The notes beneath the pieces are model-generated. The model worked only from the letters and a program-made list of their open reading frames with translations, made no database searches and was not told where the DNA came from. Positions 26,362 to 38,935 of a stretch of DNA of 64,000 nucleotides are shown here, piece after piece. Both the position numbers and the translations under genes were made by a program. Each line of letters starts with the position of its first letter. The stretch's first letter is position 1. Source of the stretch: Phallusia mammillata (taxonomy: Eukaryota; Chordata; Ascidiacea; Phlebobranchia; Ascidiidae); assembly GCA_003260075.1 (NCBI GenBank), contig QLIY01000012.1:126811-190810 (forward strand). Reading direction: 5' to 3'.

Positions 26362-28507
26362 TTACATATGGAAACAGCAAGTAAAGGCTTGAAAAGTTAT
26401 GTTCAACAATTGCTCTAATTTAATTTCCAACCTATGTAATGTTTCCAGTTTCTTTCGTCGAACTGCTTCAATGCGTGGCAATACGTCGCACACATCGCAT
26501 GTATTCAATTCCTCGTGAAAATGAGATTCAAACAGCCGTGCGCAATTTTCATAAACTCTATCGCATGTTTCATTGCAAGAAGCCGAGTTCCCGTCATCTT
26601 CGAACTTTACTGTTTCCACAAGTGTTTGGAATTGATCGCACAAATCCAAACATTCGTTTGACAACCTTTTAGCGACAGCTAGCGGATGGAAAACAGACTC
26701 ATAATTTGATATTTTCAAACTGGCATTTGAATACCACGATGAGTTGTAACAAATACAAGAGTTTGGACAAAAGTCAAACCGTTCTTTGCAAAGTCCATCA
26801 TCGTTAAATTTTAAAGGCCTGTGACTTGCATACGTCACCACAAATATAATAAGATCTGCAACATATTGGGTGACGTCATCAGTGTCAAGTTCGCCATGCG
26901 ACAGGCGATCGCGTAATCGTAATCCCTCAGGTTGATTGAAAATGTCGGTCAGCAGAACCTGTAAAATTTGAAAGAAAAATAACTAATAAGTTTTGTCTTA
27001 CCATGTCCTATAAACACGCTCATACCATGAATTGTTTGTCAAAGAAATGTTTCAACTGATTTTCTTTTCCACTGGGCAGATGTTCTGCTAAAATCTTTTT
27101 AATAGAGTTGAATTTAAAACCAAATACCAAGCATTAAACCGACACATTTGGTGCAAATATAATTGCAAAATCAAGTAAATAGAGCTTGCCTCATCCATGG
27201 TGGTGTAGAATTCAGTTGACTGTGCAGTCATCACTCTTTCAGGCATGTTGTTGCAACTTGCAAATTGACATCTTAACAAAGTCTCTAGTTGTGGGAGAAG
27301 TGTTATAACACAGATATCAAGTCTAACAAAAGCAAAAAAGTATCTAAAATAGACTGCACCAAATTTTGCTGTAACATATTGCTCGTGGCCAAACTTGACT
27401 GCAATACACTACCAGCTGGTGTAAATATGTAATTTAATTTGTGGCCTGCACAGTAAGCATACAAAATACAACATTACAAACTTTTTGTTTTCGTAGCAGG
27501 AAACACTGTGGAGAAAGTAGGGTAGCATGACTTTGGCAATGTACAGAGAAGTTTCAAAGTAGGCTTTTATTTGAGTAATGTCCTCTTCAATGAGTTTAAC
27601 TGTAAAGATAAATAAGTTCAAAATATGCTCCTCGGGCAAAGTTCTTCTGCATACCAGGAAACAATTTGTTAATGATGTTTGTGCTTGTGTTGATTTTGAC
27701 CAATGGCCTCAGTCGAATACGGTCATATATATTTGTTTCCTCCAAATAGCAGTACAGGTCATATACACATGCAAACATCATTTTAGCACATCTGAAAGCA
27801 AAAACAATACAGATTGAAGCATGTGGAGGTACAGGTACATATGCATAATTTTCATACCCAATAGAGATTTCCTCAGGTGCCACAAATCCATGCCAGAGAA
27901 GATTTCTTAAATTGAGGCTAAATGGGCCACCCAACAATAACTGCATCATTTTCATTCTCCATGGCAAGCATATTTCACTAAGTTCAGGGCTGGCCAACAA
28001 ATCTCGAAGTAAAAAAGGACAAACCTTTCCTTTTACAAGAAATACCTGCACAAAAATTGTGTAACTATAAACTACACTAACATATTTCAAAACAATCATC
28101 ATTATAAATTCACTTACATCACCAAGTGTTCTTTCCAAATGTGAAGTTATTTGTAACAAAGTGACAACAATTTGTAAAGCATCTTCAGTAACAAACACTT
28201 CCCATCCATTGTTAAGAGTTTGCAAAACATCAGCCCTCAGATTTTTTATTCCTTTACAAGGTTTGCCTGATGCAAAGTCAAATTGTGATATAGATTCAAA
28301 TGCTGGCTTTAATTGAATCAATGCAGCAATAAAATCATCTGGGCTGTTAAGTTCTGTTTGCATTAAACACACACAATTTGTTTTCACAAACAAGCTTAAA
28401 TTATTATTCAGGCAAGCCAGACTTGTAGTTTCTGTAATAGATTCAACATCCCTTTTCGTAGATATAACATGAAAAAGATGTACCACTGCATTTGACAGAA
28501 AGGTCAT
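26362..28507 (-). CDS. ERMARD: ER membrane-associated RNA degradation protein homologue
   Basis: Seven exons on the minus strand, in order: 28507-28118, 28045-27858, 27791-27655, 27599-27482, 27322-27190, 27094-27026 and 26958-26362, phase-consistent, about 543 residues. Recognisable ERMARD (C6orf70) landmarks are LERTLGD/VFLVKGK, CPFLLRDLLASPEL, LNLRNLLWHGFVAPEEI, MTAQSTEFYTTMDEILAEHL and, near residues 360-368, LRDRLSHGE of the DUF4209 region. The human protein is about 680 residues and ER-membrane associated; a hydrophobic stretch (VADLIIFVVTYAS) follows the LSHGE motif here. Introns 1 (72 bp) and 2 (66 bp) are multiples of three without in-frame stops, so the first exons read through. Intron 5 appears to use a GC donor (GAG|GCAAGC). 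The start codon is the first ATG of the open frame; a further 5' exon cannot be excluded. Confidence 0.9.
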
Positions 28508-30091
28508 CCTCAGGGTTGACCAAGTTAGTTCACATCTCGTGTAATAGCTGTTCCCCGATTGAGCGTTTTTTTGTCAACTGAAAAGATAACCACAGGATTT
28601 GCTGCCTGGAGTTTTATGTAACATACTGTCAACCTGATAGAAGGAACACAGTTAATGAACAAATAGTAACCAACCTTAATAGGCCTCACATTCAACCAAA
28701 CTGTAATCACTCAGCTCAGGTGACTCAGCATATTGTTCAATTGGTTACTGGCACATTGCCACATCCATATGCACTATAAAACCTAGTTGGCATTTTCGGA
28801 ACTGCATTTGGTGGGCAAGTAATAGTACAATACTAGTGGTCCCTCCCAATAATAAATAAACTCCAGTACTTCATGCTTTTATTATCTATTTGATAAAAAT
28901 ATGCAAACTAATGGTTACAGATGTACAACTTATAGACGTAATATACATTCAGTCCATGAAAATGTCCAAACACGTTTCCAAATACAAACCGTTTTAACAC
29001 ACATCACAGGCATTCCTTGCAATTTATCTGGATCGTTTTCCAACAGGGCATTTTACCGCACTTTCCGGGGAATTCCCTGTTTTGAGTGTGAGTCAAAAAA
29101 CTGTGCGGTAGCATAAAACAAAATTTTACAAACTTTTATTTCGTTTACAATTTAGTTTGGTTAATACAATTTCGCTTATAATATCTGCACTTTGTGACAT
29201 TGTTTTACCGGGAACTAAACAACTAAGATCAGTGTGTATTTTTTGTTAAGTAAAGGTTTAAATAATAACTTGAACCAGAGAACACTTCCCCACGCACGAA
29301 CAAAACATTGTTCTTTTGATGCGAATAAACGTTGATGACTTTGTTATTTAACTTTACAAGATGACCTATTTTAATTCGGTCTATTTGATGTGTAGTGACT
29401 AGTGACTTCCATTTTCTGGTGAGGGAATTTTTGTAAGTGGACCCTCAAATGTGAAAATCTTTTTTGAACCAAGTAACTTTTATGCTGCCTAATCACGGTT
29501 TTACGACTTACGATCTGTTTTACATTGGTAAACTATTGTTACTTAAGAGCATTTGTTTCTGAATTTTCCGCCGACATTTCACCCACAAGGATTCTCCAGC
29601 AGTATTATGAATCAAATCAAGCCAATAGCGACTAAGCTTCTGTGTATCTGAGAAAAACATACACATACGATTGCACATACGAAAATGTACAGTGAATGGA
29701 GCAGTGGTAAGTTCGGGCTTTAAGAAAACTTGTATGCAAGCACCATACGGTGGTGACGCTTGGAAAGCACGTACACAAAATGTGGTATAATTGTTGGCAG
29801 GAAACTGGCAATGAGAATGGCAGGAAGACGTCATGCATTTAACTAGAAAATTGCATGTGGCAAATACCACATAGATAGTTTGCAAAGGCACTTAATTTAG
29901 CATCTTGCATACAAATTTAAAAATAAGACACTTCTTAATCCATTGATATGTTGCAACTATTTTATAGATCATACGCAACAGTAGGCTTTTAAAGGCGACT
30001 TTCCAACCATAGTATATGCCGTTAATCTCTTTTGGCAATAGTATTGCTTACGACAAAGGACAAAAAACACATGAAACATTGCAACAAAGTG
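28508..30091. other. intergenic stretch between ERMARD and the dioxygenase gene
   Basis: About 1.6 kb upstream of ERMARD and downstream of the dioxygenase gene. It should contain the ERMARD promoter, but no recognisable core element stands out. A 123-codon open frame on the minus strand (29891-29520) has no splice context or known motif. A short inverted pair around ttttaccgca and tgcggtagca near 29050-29115 is the only structure seen. Confidence 0.5.
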
Positions 30092-33000
30092 TTACAGGTT
30101 TTGAAACGGCTGCTTTAATTCATTTTGATATTCTTCATAGTTCGCATTGGAGGCCATGTCTATTATTTTTTTGTAGAGTCGTTTGAGATGCGAGTCGGTT
30201 AACGGGGACTTTGTCGGGTCGTCGTGGGCGCCCATCTGTAGTTGCCTAAAAAAAAAAACAGACCAAAATCAAAATATAGAGTATTACATGCTTCGGAAAA
30301 ATCTATAGATGTGCTACATAAAACTGGGGTAAATAAAATGTGCTGTTTTGTGGCGCCAATACACTGGCCAACACAATTTTTGGTGTCTTTAATGTTAAAA
30401 CTGATATTGACTAATTTTGGGGTGCTGATTTCAAAAATCATTACGGTTTTCTTCAATCAGATCAANATAAACCGATTGCATTTTTGAAATCAGGGCACTG
30501 GAAATAGTCAAAATCAAGTAAAAAATTATAGACACCAATAAAAAAATATTTTTTTGTTGCCCAGTGTAATCACACTTAAATACAGGACAACTCATAGCTA
30601 CTTTGGGCTTATTGTTTGACAGTAAAATGTTTGCGGCAAAGGCGGTTTGTCAAGACAGGTATTAATCATAGTTAATTTTGGTTAATCCAGACAAAATCCA
30701 TTACAGGTTATGGCGAAGGTGCTGCTGCTAAGCGTCTTGCATATAACACAGCTGCTTGAGTAAATATAAAACTGCAATTTAACAAACTCAAACCATCTGA
30801 ACACTTCATAATATTCTGCATGATAACTCATGTAAGCAAATGTATACAAGTTTGCACGAGACTAACCGATTGACCGTCTTAAGAGTCGGTGACATGTCCA
30901 CTTTTTCCATCCCTTCATAAATACGTTTGACAAAGGCGAGACGAAGATTCCGGCTGACTTTTACCGCAAACGAGTACCTTCCGCCCAGAAACAGTGTGGA
31001 AGGAGGATGGGCCGAATGCTCGATGTTGTCTGGTAACACATGTAAAAGTTTCAGCCAATAAGAATCAGAAATACAAATAGAGCTCTTCACCTCCGTGTTT
31101 TATTGAAAGGGATAGCCGCGAAAACTATGCTATTAGGTTGAAAACATGCGATACTACTATGATTCAGTTGCAGTTACTTGCAGAATTGTGTTTTCAGTTG
31201 AAAAAAGTTATAACTGTGTTTTAATATAAGGTATAACCATTTAAACTATGCAATTAATCTGAAAACATACAACTACTATGACTTCCTTGCCTGTAGGTAC
31301 TTGCATATTTGTTTGTTTTTAGTTGAGACAAATTTGAAACCAAAAAATATCCAGATAACTAATAACAAAGCTGCACCCATTGTAATACTGCTTCTTGACT
31401 TACTTCTGAAAACGACCATGCGTCCGAACTTGGGAGCAACGGCTGCGATGGTTTCGTACAAATCACCTCCTGGTCCCAGAAACTCGTGCACACCATCCGT
31501 ATCACGTCGCACCATCCACATCGTTTCACCATACTCGGATGGTTTCATTCCCTCGCTTAAGTACAGTAGCATTGTGAATTCGGTCTATTCAAAAAAGAGA
31601 AAAGCAAAGTTTGCACGAGAGAAGCAAACAGTTTCATTTTTGGGTACTAAATATTCGCATTTGTAAATATATTAGGCACCTCTACAAAAAAAACGCTATA
31701 AAAGGTATATAAAGTAGTGATGTCGCGGACAGAAATTTTGGGATTTTTGTTCGCACCGCAAAATTTCAAGCTGTTCGCAAACTGCACCGAAACTGCAAAT
31801 TTTGAAAAAAATTGGTTGACACTGCAGTGCACTGCACCTGCACTGCACTGCACCACGTATAATATTGAACTATAAAGCCCTACATCAGTTCTTAAATCTG
31901 CATTGCAAACATTTAACATTAAACACATTTTAATGTTTACCTTAAAATGCTACAAGTTTGCATGAAAAGGTCAAACAGCAACAGTTTCACAAAATCATAA
32001 ATTCCAAGCAAACTTGAACAATATAACACAAACCAACAACAAAATACAACACCCTCTCTTCTAAAAACTAACAATAATTGAATTTTAGATTCTGGACATT
32101 ACTAATTATGTCTTTTATGACAGAAAAACGTAACAAATCTGTGTACATATTGTCGACGTTTTTTCAAAGCAAAAGTTGTTAAATAAGTTGCGCGGTGTGC
32201 GGCATCGACGCGGCATAAAAAGTTTTTAGACCCGCTGCAGTACGTTCAAAATTACCCCAAAAAATTACGGTTGACACCACTAATATAAAGTTCGAATAGC
32301 TCGGTTACGTCAACAGTTTATTTTTAGCAATATAAATCAGTACTTGATGTGATTCAGAGTCGGGATGGATTCTTGTGTGATCTGCAGCTCGTATGAAGTT
32401 AAGTGCAACATCATAGGGACTCCAATCAGTCTCGTTTGAAACGTATTTGAGAATTCCCTGCAGTCTCGGCCACATGTCGGTTTGCAAGAACTTGTCGATC
32501 TGTGACAACATTTTTTAATTTTGAAATTCGCCATTAAGAAAAATTGAAAAAAAACAATAATGCAAAATATACTGGTAAACAAAAAGTGTGTTTAAATTTC
32601 ATGTCCAATTGTATATGGGAAAAAAGGCGACAGCCGCTTGATGCAAACCGCGTTATAAATATGCAACCGGGTTAGATTATTATTTACATAAAGTAATGTA
32701 TAGATGTTCTATGCCCATAGAAAGATCTATGGCGAATTCGATTAAAGAAAACCCTATTTTAGTATAACATGAGTCACTAGTAACTTGGCAGGTTAGTGTC
32801 ACAAAAAATCACTTTACGTTATATTGAGACATCCACTGAACATTGTCATGATCTTGAAGTGGAGCTGGGTCAAACGGATTCATTGCAGCTTTTACACCAA
32901 GAAGATGTGTTCGCCAAGCCCGAAGTTCTTCGGTGGTGAAAAGACCATCAAAAATGTGAATTGGCCTGAAAAACAACATTTGTTATAATTCTATTGCAAC

Positions 33001-36000
33001 AATAAGAGCAAGGAGTTACAACATTGTCATTGGGTAAACTGAAACATATATGTAAACTCGAGGGAATTATTTTTGGGCATGATGTATAGTTTCTTAGTTA
33101 TGCATCGACAGTTTAAGTAATTGGACAAAATTCATTTTGTGTGTGTTTGGTTTTTGACAGCCCGTATGCTTTTTACTTGGAACAATAGAAGCTTAATTTG
33201 AGTCAACGCACCAGATCAAAACAGCTGCACAACCTGCCAACAATCATCGCACATTTTTGGAATAGGCGACCGATACACAAAATACATAGATAAATTTAGC
33301 CCATATACAAATAGCTCAGAGTAACATTTTGTATAAAATATCACGGGCAGTTAGATGACAAGCTGGTGCGAGAGGGATTTATCATGTCACGTATACAAGA
33401 TGTAACTTTCTTTTTGTATTACTGGGGTAAGATTGGCTTGCGTAAAACGTAAAACATAACATTTATACGTTTCAACTGAATTTAAAATGTAGGAATGCAC
33501 CACAAAGCACGTGACCAGCAGCACAAAACGCCTACCTGTCTTGTGTTCTATCGTAGAATGTTCGGAGTAGGCATTTGTCGTAGTCTATCGTTCTATTTGC
33601 ATCGCTGTTGTCAAACGTGAAGTGACCGAAGTCCTCTTTCTCCGCGTCCGACTTCTTAGTCAACGAAAATGGCACAGTAATTCCTATAACATATGAGATA
33701 CCATGGTTTTCTGCTTATATTTACCGTCATTTCTTTGTGTAAAATTGGGACAAATTGCTGGTAAAGATCATTATCAGATACTGTTTAACGAAAATATTTT
33801 AAAAATTCTACGCCAACAATTGACATAGCAAGTTTGGATGAAGATATTTTCAAAGGTTATTTCAGCGGACATGCCCTTCAAAAAGGGGACGTATGTTTGG
33901 CCTTATTTGTACAGGCTTACTTTAATGACCTGATTTTTACCAACTGGTCCGGAAGCGTGGGCCCACAATGCCTTAACGGGGTTAAAGCCACAACATTTAA
34001 CATTCGACTCAACTCATTGGCAGAAAAAAACATATGGCCGAAGTAAGAATCTGATAAATAGAGATAGCATAAAATCGCGTTCGAAACGATTGATTAGAAG
34101 TTTGCCAAAGGAAACAAAGCTTCCTTGCTGCGTGCGGCAGACACATGGAGTGCGTATTCACTAGTAGGCCGGAAAAGCCTTGTTGCGCCATGCTGTACAG
34201 TTTTCAGTCACGTATCATATTTGACCCTCGACCATTTGGAAACCAGGAAAAATAACAACCCCAAGTCTGCAAGTTTGCAAAGAATACAATATACGTGAAA
34301 TTAAAACGTATCTAGACAACCTAATGAACGGGCATAAACATCATTATCAATGTTTAAGTTGATGAAAAGTACTTTGTATAACACGCTTGGTCTGAAATAC
34401 AGTTTAAACACAAGCATGTTACCTTAAGGCTTACATGTTTGATTAAGACGAGTTAAGAAAATCAATGAAGACAACTACCTTTGCTATTCTCGTCTGTTGT
34501 AAAGTATATGTTCAGATATGGCATATGGTTGAAGTAGTTGACACAGGGGGCTCTGAACAGCACTTTGTGACAGGATGGCCATAGTAGCGCACGGTAGACA
34601 TGTGGATGGACACTCTCAGTAATCTCCCATCTCGGCTCGGAGGTAATGTTTGGATTGCGCATTTTACTATAAAATGACACCTGAAATCACACACAACTTT
34701 CCTGATGAATCTGATGTTTTGAAAGAGTAAAAAATCTTAGTCTTACCTGGCCATAGTTATTTAACCTCCACTCATGACCCAAAAACAATGTGAGTACATA
34801 TCTGTTTGGAGCACAGAACTCGTTTACTGCTGGTGGCATAGCATCTAAAGCTCGTAATAACTGAAGCTGTCCATACTCCATAAAAACCTAAAATACAAAC
34901 CCGAAGTATTTAATGTTGGGAATACTCAACAGCAAGCATTCAAAAAGAAATCCCACCTCTTTTTGGATTGCTTTTTCAACAACTGGTTGAAGTTCAAGCC
35001 AAATTGGCAAAGACTTTAGGTATTCCAGATCTACTGGTTTTACCCATGGTGCACTTCCATAATTCCATGGTTTATCTAAGTCTGCTTTGCTGTAGTTCTA
35101 CAAAATACGGTTGCATTTTTGGACATATTAAAAGACCAAATTTACCAAATTTAATGTTTTAGGTTTTGTATTTTTTTAAGAGTCACAGGTAAGAGCAATA
35201 ATTAGGCTAAAGAACTTAATACAAGCTATTTGCATACACTCTGTTCGCCAACATATTTAAAAGCTGATATCCAAAGGTGTAAAGTTTTAAATTTACTCAT
35301 AAAAGTAAAATCTAAGTTACTGAAAGAAGACATGAAATTTAACACATTCAAAATCCACAAACATCTCACCATGTGCATAAATGTGAATCTGACAGGACTC
35401 ATTGAACCTTGGATGACTCCCAAGTAACTTTCCTTTAGTTGGTGTTTAATTGCATCATCAATAACCCATGCTTTGTCACCATCCCCAATATCCAGTACAC
35501 GTGTAACCCGCGCTGGACCTTGTTCAATGACTGGTGGTAATTCAACTATTTCTTGATCCTCTTGTATTTCTACATAATCCTCAATTTCTTCTGCATCTTT
35601 ACCTCCAGCATCCTGTTAAAACATGCATGAATCTTAAAACAAAAAATATATATATGTTTTATATTTTCCCTGGGTAAATCAGGAAAATTCTATTTTAAAA
35701 AAAGTGTATTTTATATGTATTTATTAGATTATCTTATCTTACAAAAATATTGCTAAACATTTTGCTAGTTTGCTGTGAAAAACATTACAACTTAACATAC
35801 AACAAAATACATTTGCAGAAACTACTGGTATCATAATAAAACCATATTACTATTGTACGTTTAAGCTTTTAATGGTTATTTTATTACTGTTTAGCTGATC
35901 TTACATGTTTTTAATAAGGTGTTGCAATAAAAAAGCAAAAAAAATAAGCAAAATTTACAAAACTTCAAGGGTTTCACATACCTTGTTTTCAAATGCATTT

Positions 36001-36053
36001 ACAGATGATTGAAATATAACCAACAATAGTATACATTTTGTTATCAAATACAT
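30092..36053 (-). CDS. secretory-pathway 2-oxoglutarate/Fe(II) dioxygenase-like protein
   Basis: Eleven minus-strand exons: 36053-35982, 35612-35370, 35097-34957, 34887-34747, 34680-34479, 33683-33536, 32965-32818, 32499-32344, 31584-31404, 31029-30867 and 30245-30092, all in phase, about 582 residues. Exon 1 is a signal peptide (MYLITKCILLLVIFQSSVNA). An acidic linker follows (about 25-50). The C-terminal third looks like a prolyl-hydroxylase-type Fe2OG domain: HPD near 410-412 as the first two iron ligands, then FTMLLYLSEG and YGETMW, a distal histidine in EHSAHPP near 482, and GGRYSF with the arginine near 495 expected to hold 2-oxoglutarate. The N-terminal half (for example PWNYGSAPWVKP, LGHEWRLNNYGQ) matches nothing I recognise. 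The C terminus lacks a KDEL-like signal. Substrate unknown; the closest functional guess is hydroxylation of a secreted or ER protein. Introns 8 and 10 contain MITEs. Confidence 0.82.
30360..30568. mobile_element. palindromic MITE in the last intron of the dioxygenase gene
   Basis: TACACTGG at the left and CCAGTGTA at the right bound arms that are approximately inverted over most of their length (GGTGTCT...TGATTTCAAAAATC against GATTTTTGAAATCA...AGACACC). An undetermined base at 30466 sits near the centre, as expected where a palindrome blocks sequencing. Target duplication unclear. Confidence 0.75.
31715..32282. mobile_element. non-autonomous DNA element with 8-bp target duplication
   Basis: The ends TAGTGATGTC and GACACCACTA form a short imperfect inverted repeat. 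Exact 8-bp flanking repeats ATATAAAG lie at 31707-31714 and 32283-32290. The left arm contains overlapping TGCACTGCA palindromes (about 31821-31855). It lies in intron 8 of the dioxygenase gene; hAT-like by duplication length. Confidence 0.85.
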
Positions 36054-36114
36054 TCTAATGGTTGAATAATCTAAAACAAAATTGTACTGCAATTAAGTTA
36101 ATCTACAAGTATTT

Positions 36115-36523
36115 GGTGATGGGACGAGTACCCGGTACTCGGTATCGAACAATTTCCAGTCATATCGATACTTGTACTCGGTTTCGAAATATTTTGTCTC
36201 AGTTTTCAATACCAACATGTGAGTACTGAAGGCCTATTTACACCATAAGAATATGGGCAACTTTATGCCAATATTTGCTTCGGACAGCACAAAATTGGAA
36301 AAAAGTTCAGCCAGTTTACGTTTATCTTTTTCGCTATCAAGTGGAGATTACATTTTACAAAATGTGTGTGTGTGTGCCCAAACATGGCATATAGATTAGC
36401 CAATGATATACAACTAAGTACAACACTACACTTAAGTACTTGGTACTCGGTATCGAAGGTATCGAAGGTATATACATGTGGTACTCGTACTCGCTTCAAA
36501 ACCTGGTATCGTCCCATAACTAA
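36115..36523. mobile_element. hAT-like MITE, about 409 bp
   Basis: Subterminal inverted blocks GATGGGACGAGTACC (left) and GGTATCGTCCCAT (right) with inner GGTACTCGGTATCG repeats in both arms. AAGTATTT flanks both sides (36107-36114 and 36524-36531), an 8-bp target duplication. The exact ends are uncertain by two bases. It lies just upstream of the start codon of the minus-strand dioxygenase gene, so it may sit in its promoter. Confidence 0.82.
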
Positions 36524-36531
36524 AAGTATTT

Positions 36532-38665
36532 AAATAAAGTAAATTTACAACAAATATAAAGAAAGAATGTTAAGAAAAAAAATAGTAATCATGTTTAGAA
36601 AGTACATTTTCACAAATGCTCACAATTTCCTATGTTTGTACCATGAATGACCAACTATTTCCGAGACACTGTTTTAGATAATAAAATGAAAAGCAAATGC
36701 TTAAAGTCAATGACAGTAGTTTTAATTTAATAAAACATCGATGAACCAGATAAAATATATACATGAAGCTTGAAAACTGCACACACAATCTAATGTATTA
36801 AAAACTCGTTTTGAAAAAAAGCAACAACTAAACTTTTATGCATAACATTCAGGTTTGGTGCCAAGTTTAAGATTGCATCGCTGTGTGCTAAATAAATCCT
36901 GCAACATGAGACATTTTATATTTTACATAACTCAGTCCTGCCCAGCATGCCACGTTGGCTGAAATAAGTAACCCCTCGATCTTAAGTACGTCTAATTGTG
37001 ATAGGCATGTGTTTCTGTATTTGCGTTTGACAGATTTTAACGGGATATGAATCAGGGGCTTTCCGGTTTGTGGACAAAACATAACGCCAGCGCACTCTAG
37101 CGGAAGAGTGCTGGTACGACGTGTGTTGAGTTTTAATCGAATATTTGTAATAAGGATTGAGCTTTTCATGATAAAAATTAATTACTAAAATTTTAGGCTT
37201 AAAATAGAGACGATGGTTACGTTGGTTGACATTCTAAATTTGCAGTTGTTTGTTTTTATTTTTGAAAGTGTGTTACTAAAAATAGCTATTCGTATTTCAA
37301 ACACACATGTAAATCATGGGCAATGTTAGTTGCTGGGTTACACATTGCTCGTACATTTAATCTTTTTGATACTGTTATTCATTGAGATAGTGCTTATGGC
37401 CTTAACGCTTAAATGTGGCGACTTTACACTTGGTCATGAAATGAAATTGCAAAGGAGACAATAGTAGCAATAATAGCCTATAAAGGCCTAGCTGTGTTAT
37501 AGCTATACAGTATTATTTGGACATTATCAAATCAGACAAAACCACCTTTTGAAAAATACCGCGTCAAAATTATTAAATTGTTAACTAGTTGACTTTTTGA
37601 CAATGCTTTTGCACACTGGGTGCAGACTGCAGAAGGCTTAAAGGGAACAATCGGGCCACCAGATGTCCTTTACATCTGTAAATCGCTTTTGTTTTTTTAT
37701 CGCTAGTCACGCAACCTGTCGCGAGTAAACGACGCGGTGATAACACATGGCGATAAAGCTCTTGAAGCCTCAATTGATCGCAGACCTTTTCATTGAACGC
37801 TGGCTCAGGCAAAGAGGGAGTCATTCAGAAAGCGCCGTTAAAGGTTGAATAACAGTCGGTGTTTTCAAACCAGCATCGACGATGTGTTGTTTATTGAGGG
37901 AGTGTCCACGTTTTGCTATAATAGCGTTATTTATCTTTGTAGGAGATCATTCAGAGTGTGTTGGTGCTGAATTAAACGTGGTGACCTTTTACTTAAAAAT
38001 ACAGCAGTATACCGTAGTACAGTATAGTAGGCCTACTACAGTTGTAGCAAAATGTATCTTATCTAATGCTAGAATTTGACATCAACGATTTGTTTATTTA
38101 AATTATGGGTGATATACAAAAGTCAAAACGCTTTGAATTCTTATCAAACCTATGAAACAGTATTGCTATTGGTACTACACTGGTAGTTCCGTACAGTGCT
38201 GGCATTGCGGTTTATTTTGTGGTCATGACGTTCCATGGTGGAAGTTGGAGAGATCCAATTCTCACACACGACTGTGTTTGCTTTCCAAGGCGTGTATGAA
38301 AAACTGTAGTCAGTCAGTGCAGTATAGTGAGTGAGTTATAAACCGTAGCCGGGCTGGCAGTAAAATTGTCCGTTGGCCCTTTTGGCGCAACAATAGGGAT
38401 CGACAGCGGGTGTTAATAATTCACCAGGGCTTATCAAAAAGCGATGCTGAAATGTAAACCTGCAATCGGGGACAAAAAACAGCGGGTTTGCGGCCCGTGT
38501 ACGAGACTGATAATTTTAGAGACCTCAAAGGCCAAGTGGATACATTACATTTGCTAAGTTGAGCTGAAATTGTAACCAATGGAACTGTTTGGCCTGAGGG
38601 ATTATCGTTTGAAGCCGAACAGTTTAATTACAGCATAGTCACGAGTCGTTTCTTAATCTTTCATG
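36532..38665. other. intergenic stretch with no supported feature
   Basis: Lies between the dioxygenase gene and SH3BGRL3, which are transcribed away from each other, so both promoters should be nearby. Open frames at 36888-37169, 37585-37824 and 37882-38334 have no splice context or familiar motif. I see no repeat or RNA gene here. Confidence 0.5.
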
Positions 38666-38928
38666 CCTACTTCTAATGAAACCATTGTATACAATGCTAT
38701 AGCAGCTTTAGGGTTCAATTTAAGCGTTAACTGTTGTGTGTCGTGGTGTATTCTTGGACTGAGAAGCCTCGGATTTTGAAAGTCAACACAAAGGGGGGGG
38801 GGGGCCTACTTCTAATGAAAGCATTGTAGCAGCTTTAGGGTTCAATTTAAGCGTTCAATTTAAAACTGTTGTGTGCCGGGGTGTATTCTTGGACTGAGAA
38901 GCCTCGGATTTTGAAAGTCAACACAAAG
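38666..38928. repeat. direct duplication of about 125 bp split by a G12 tract
   Basis: The block cctacttctaatgaaa... occurs at 38666-38792 and 38805-38928, with twelve G (38793-38804) between. The copies differ by small indels (the second lacks tatacaatgc and repeats gttcaattta) and a few substitutions. The right copy ends eight bases before the SH3BGRL3 start codon, so the promoter-proximal/5' leader sequence is present twice. Confidence 0.92.
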
Positions 38929-38935
38929 TAACAAG

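Noticed and set aside
29520-29891. 123-codon minus-strand frame
   Set aside because: The longest unexplained frame in this spacer, but without splice signals, homology or recognisable composition.
35226-35423. Extension of dioxygenase exon 2 past 35370
   Set aside because: The open frame continues but homology-free; a GTGAGA donor at 35369 joins in phase to the next exon at 35097.
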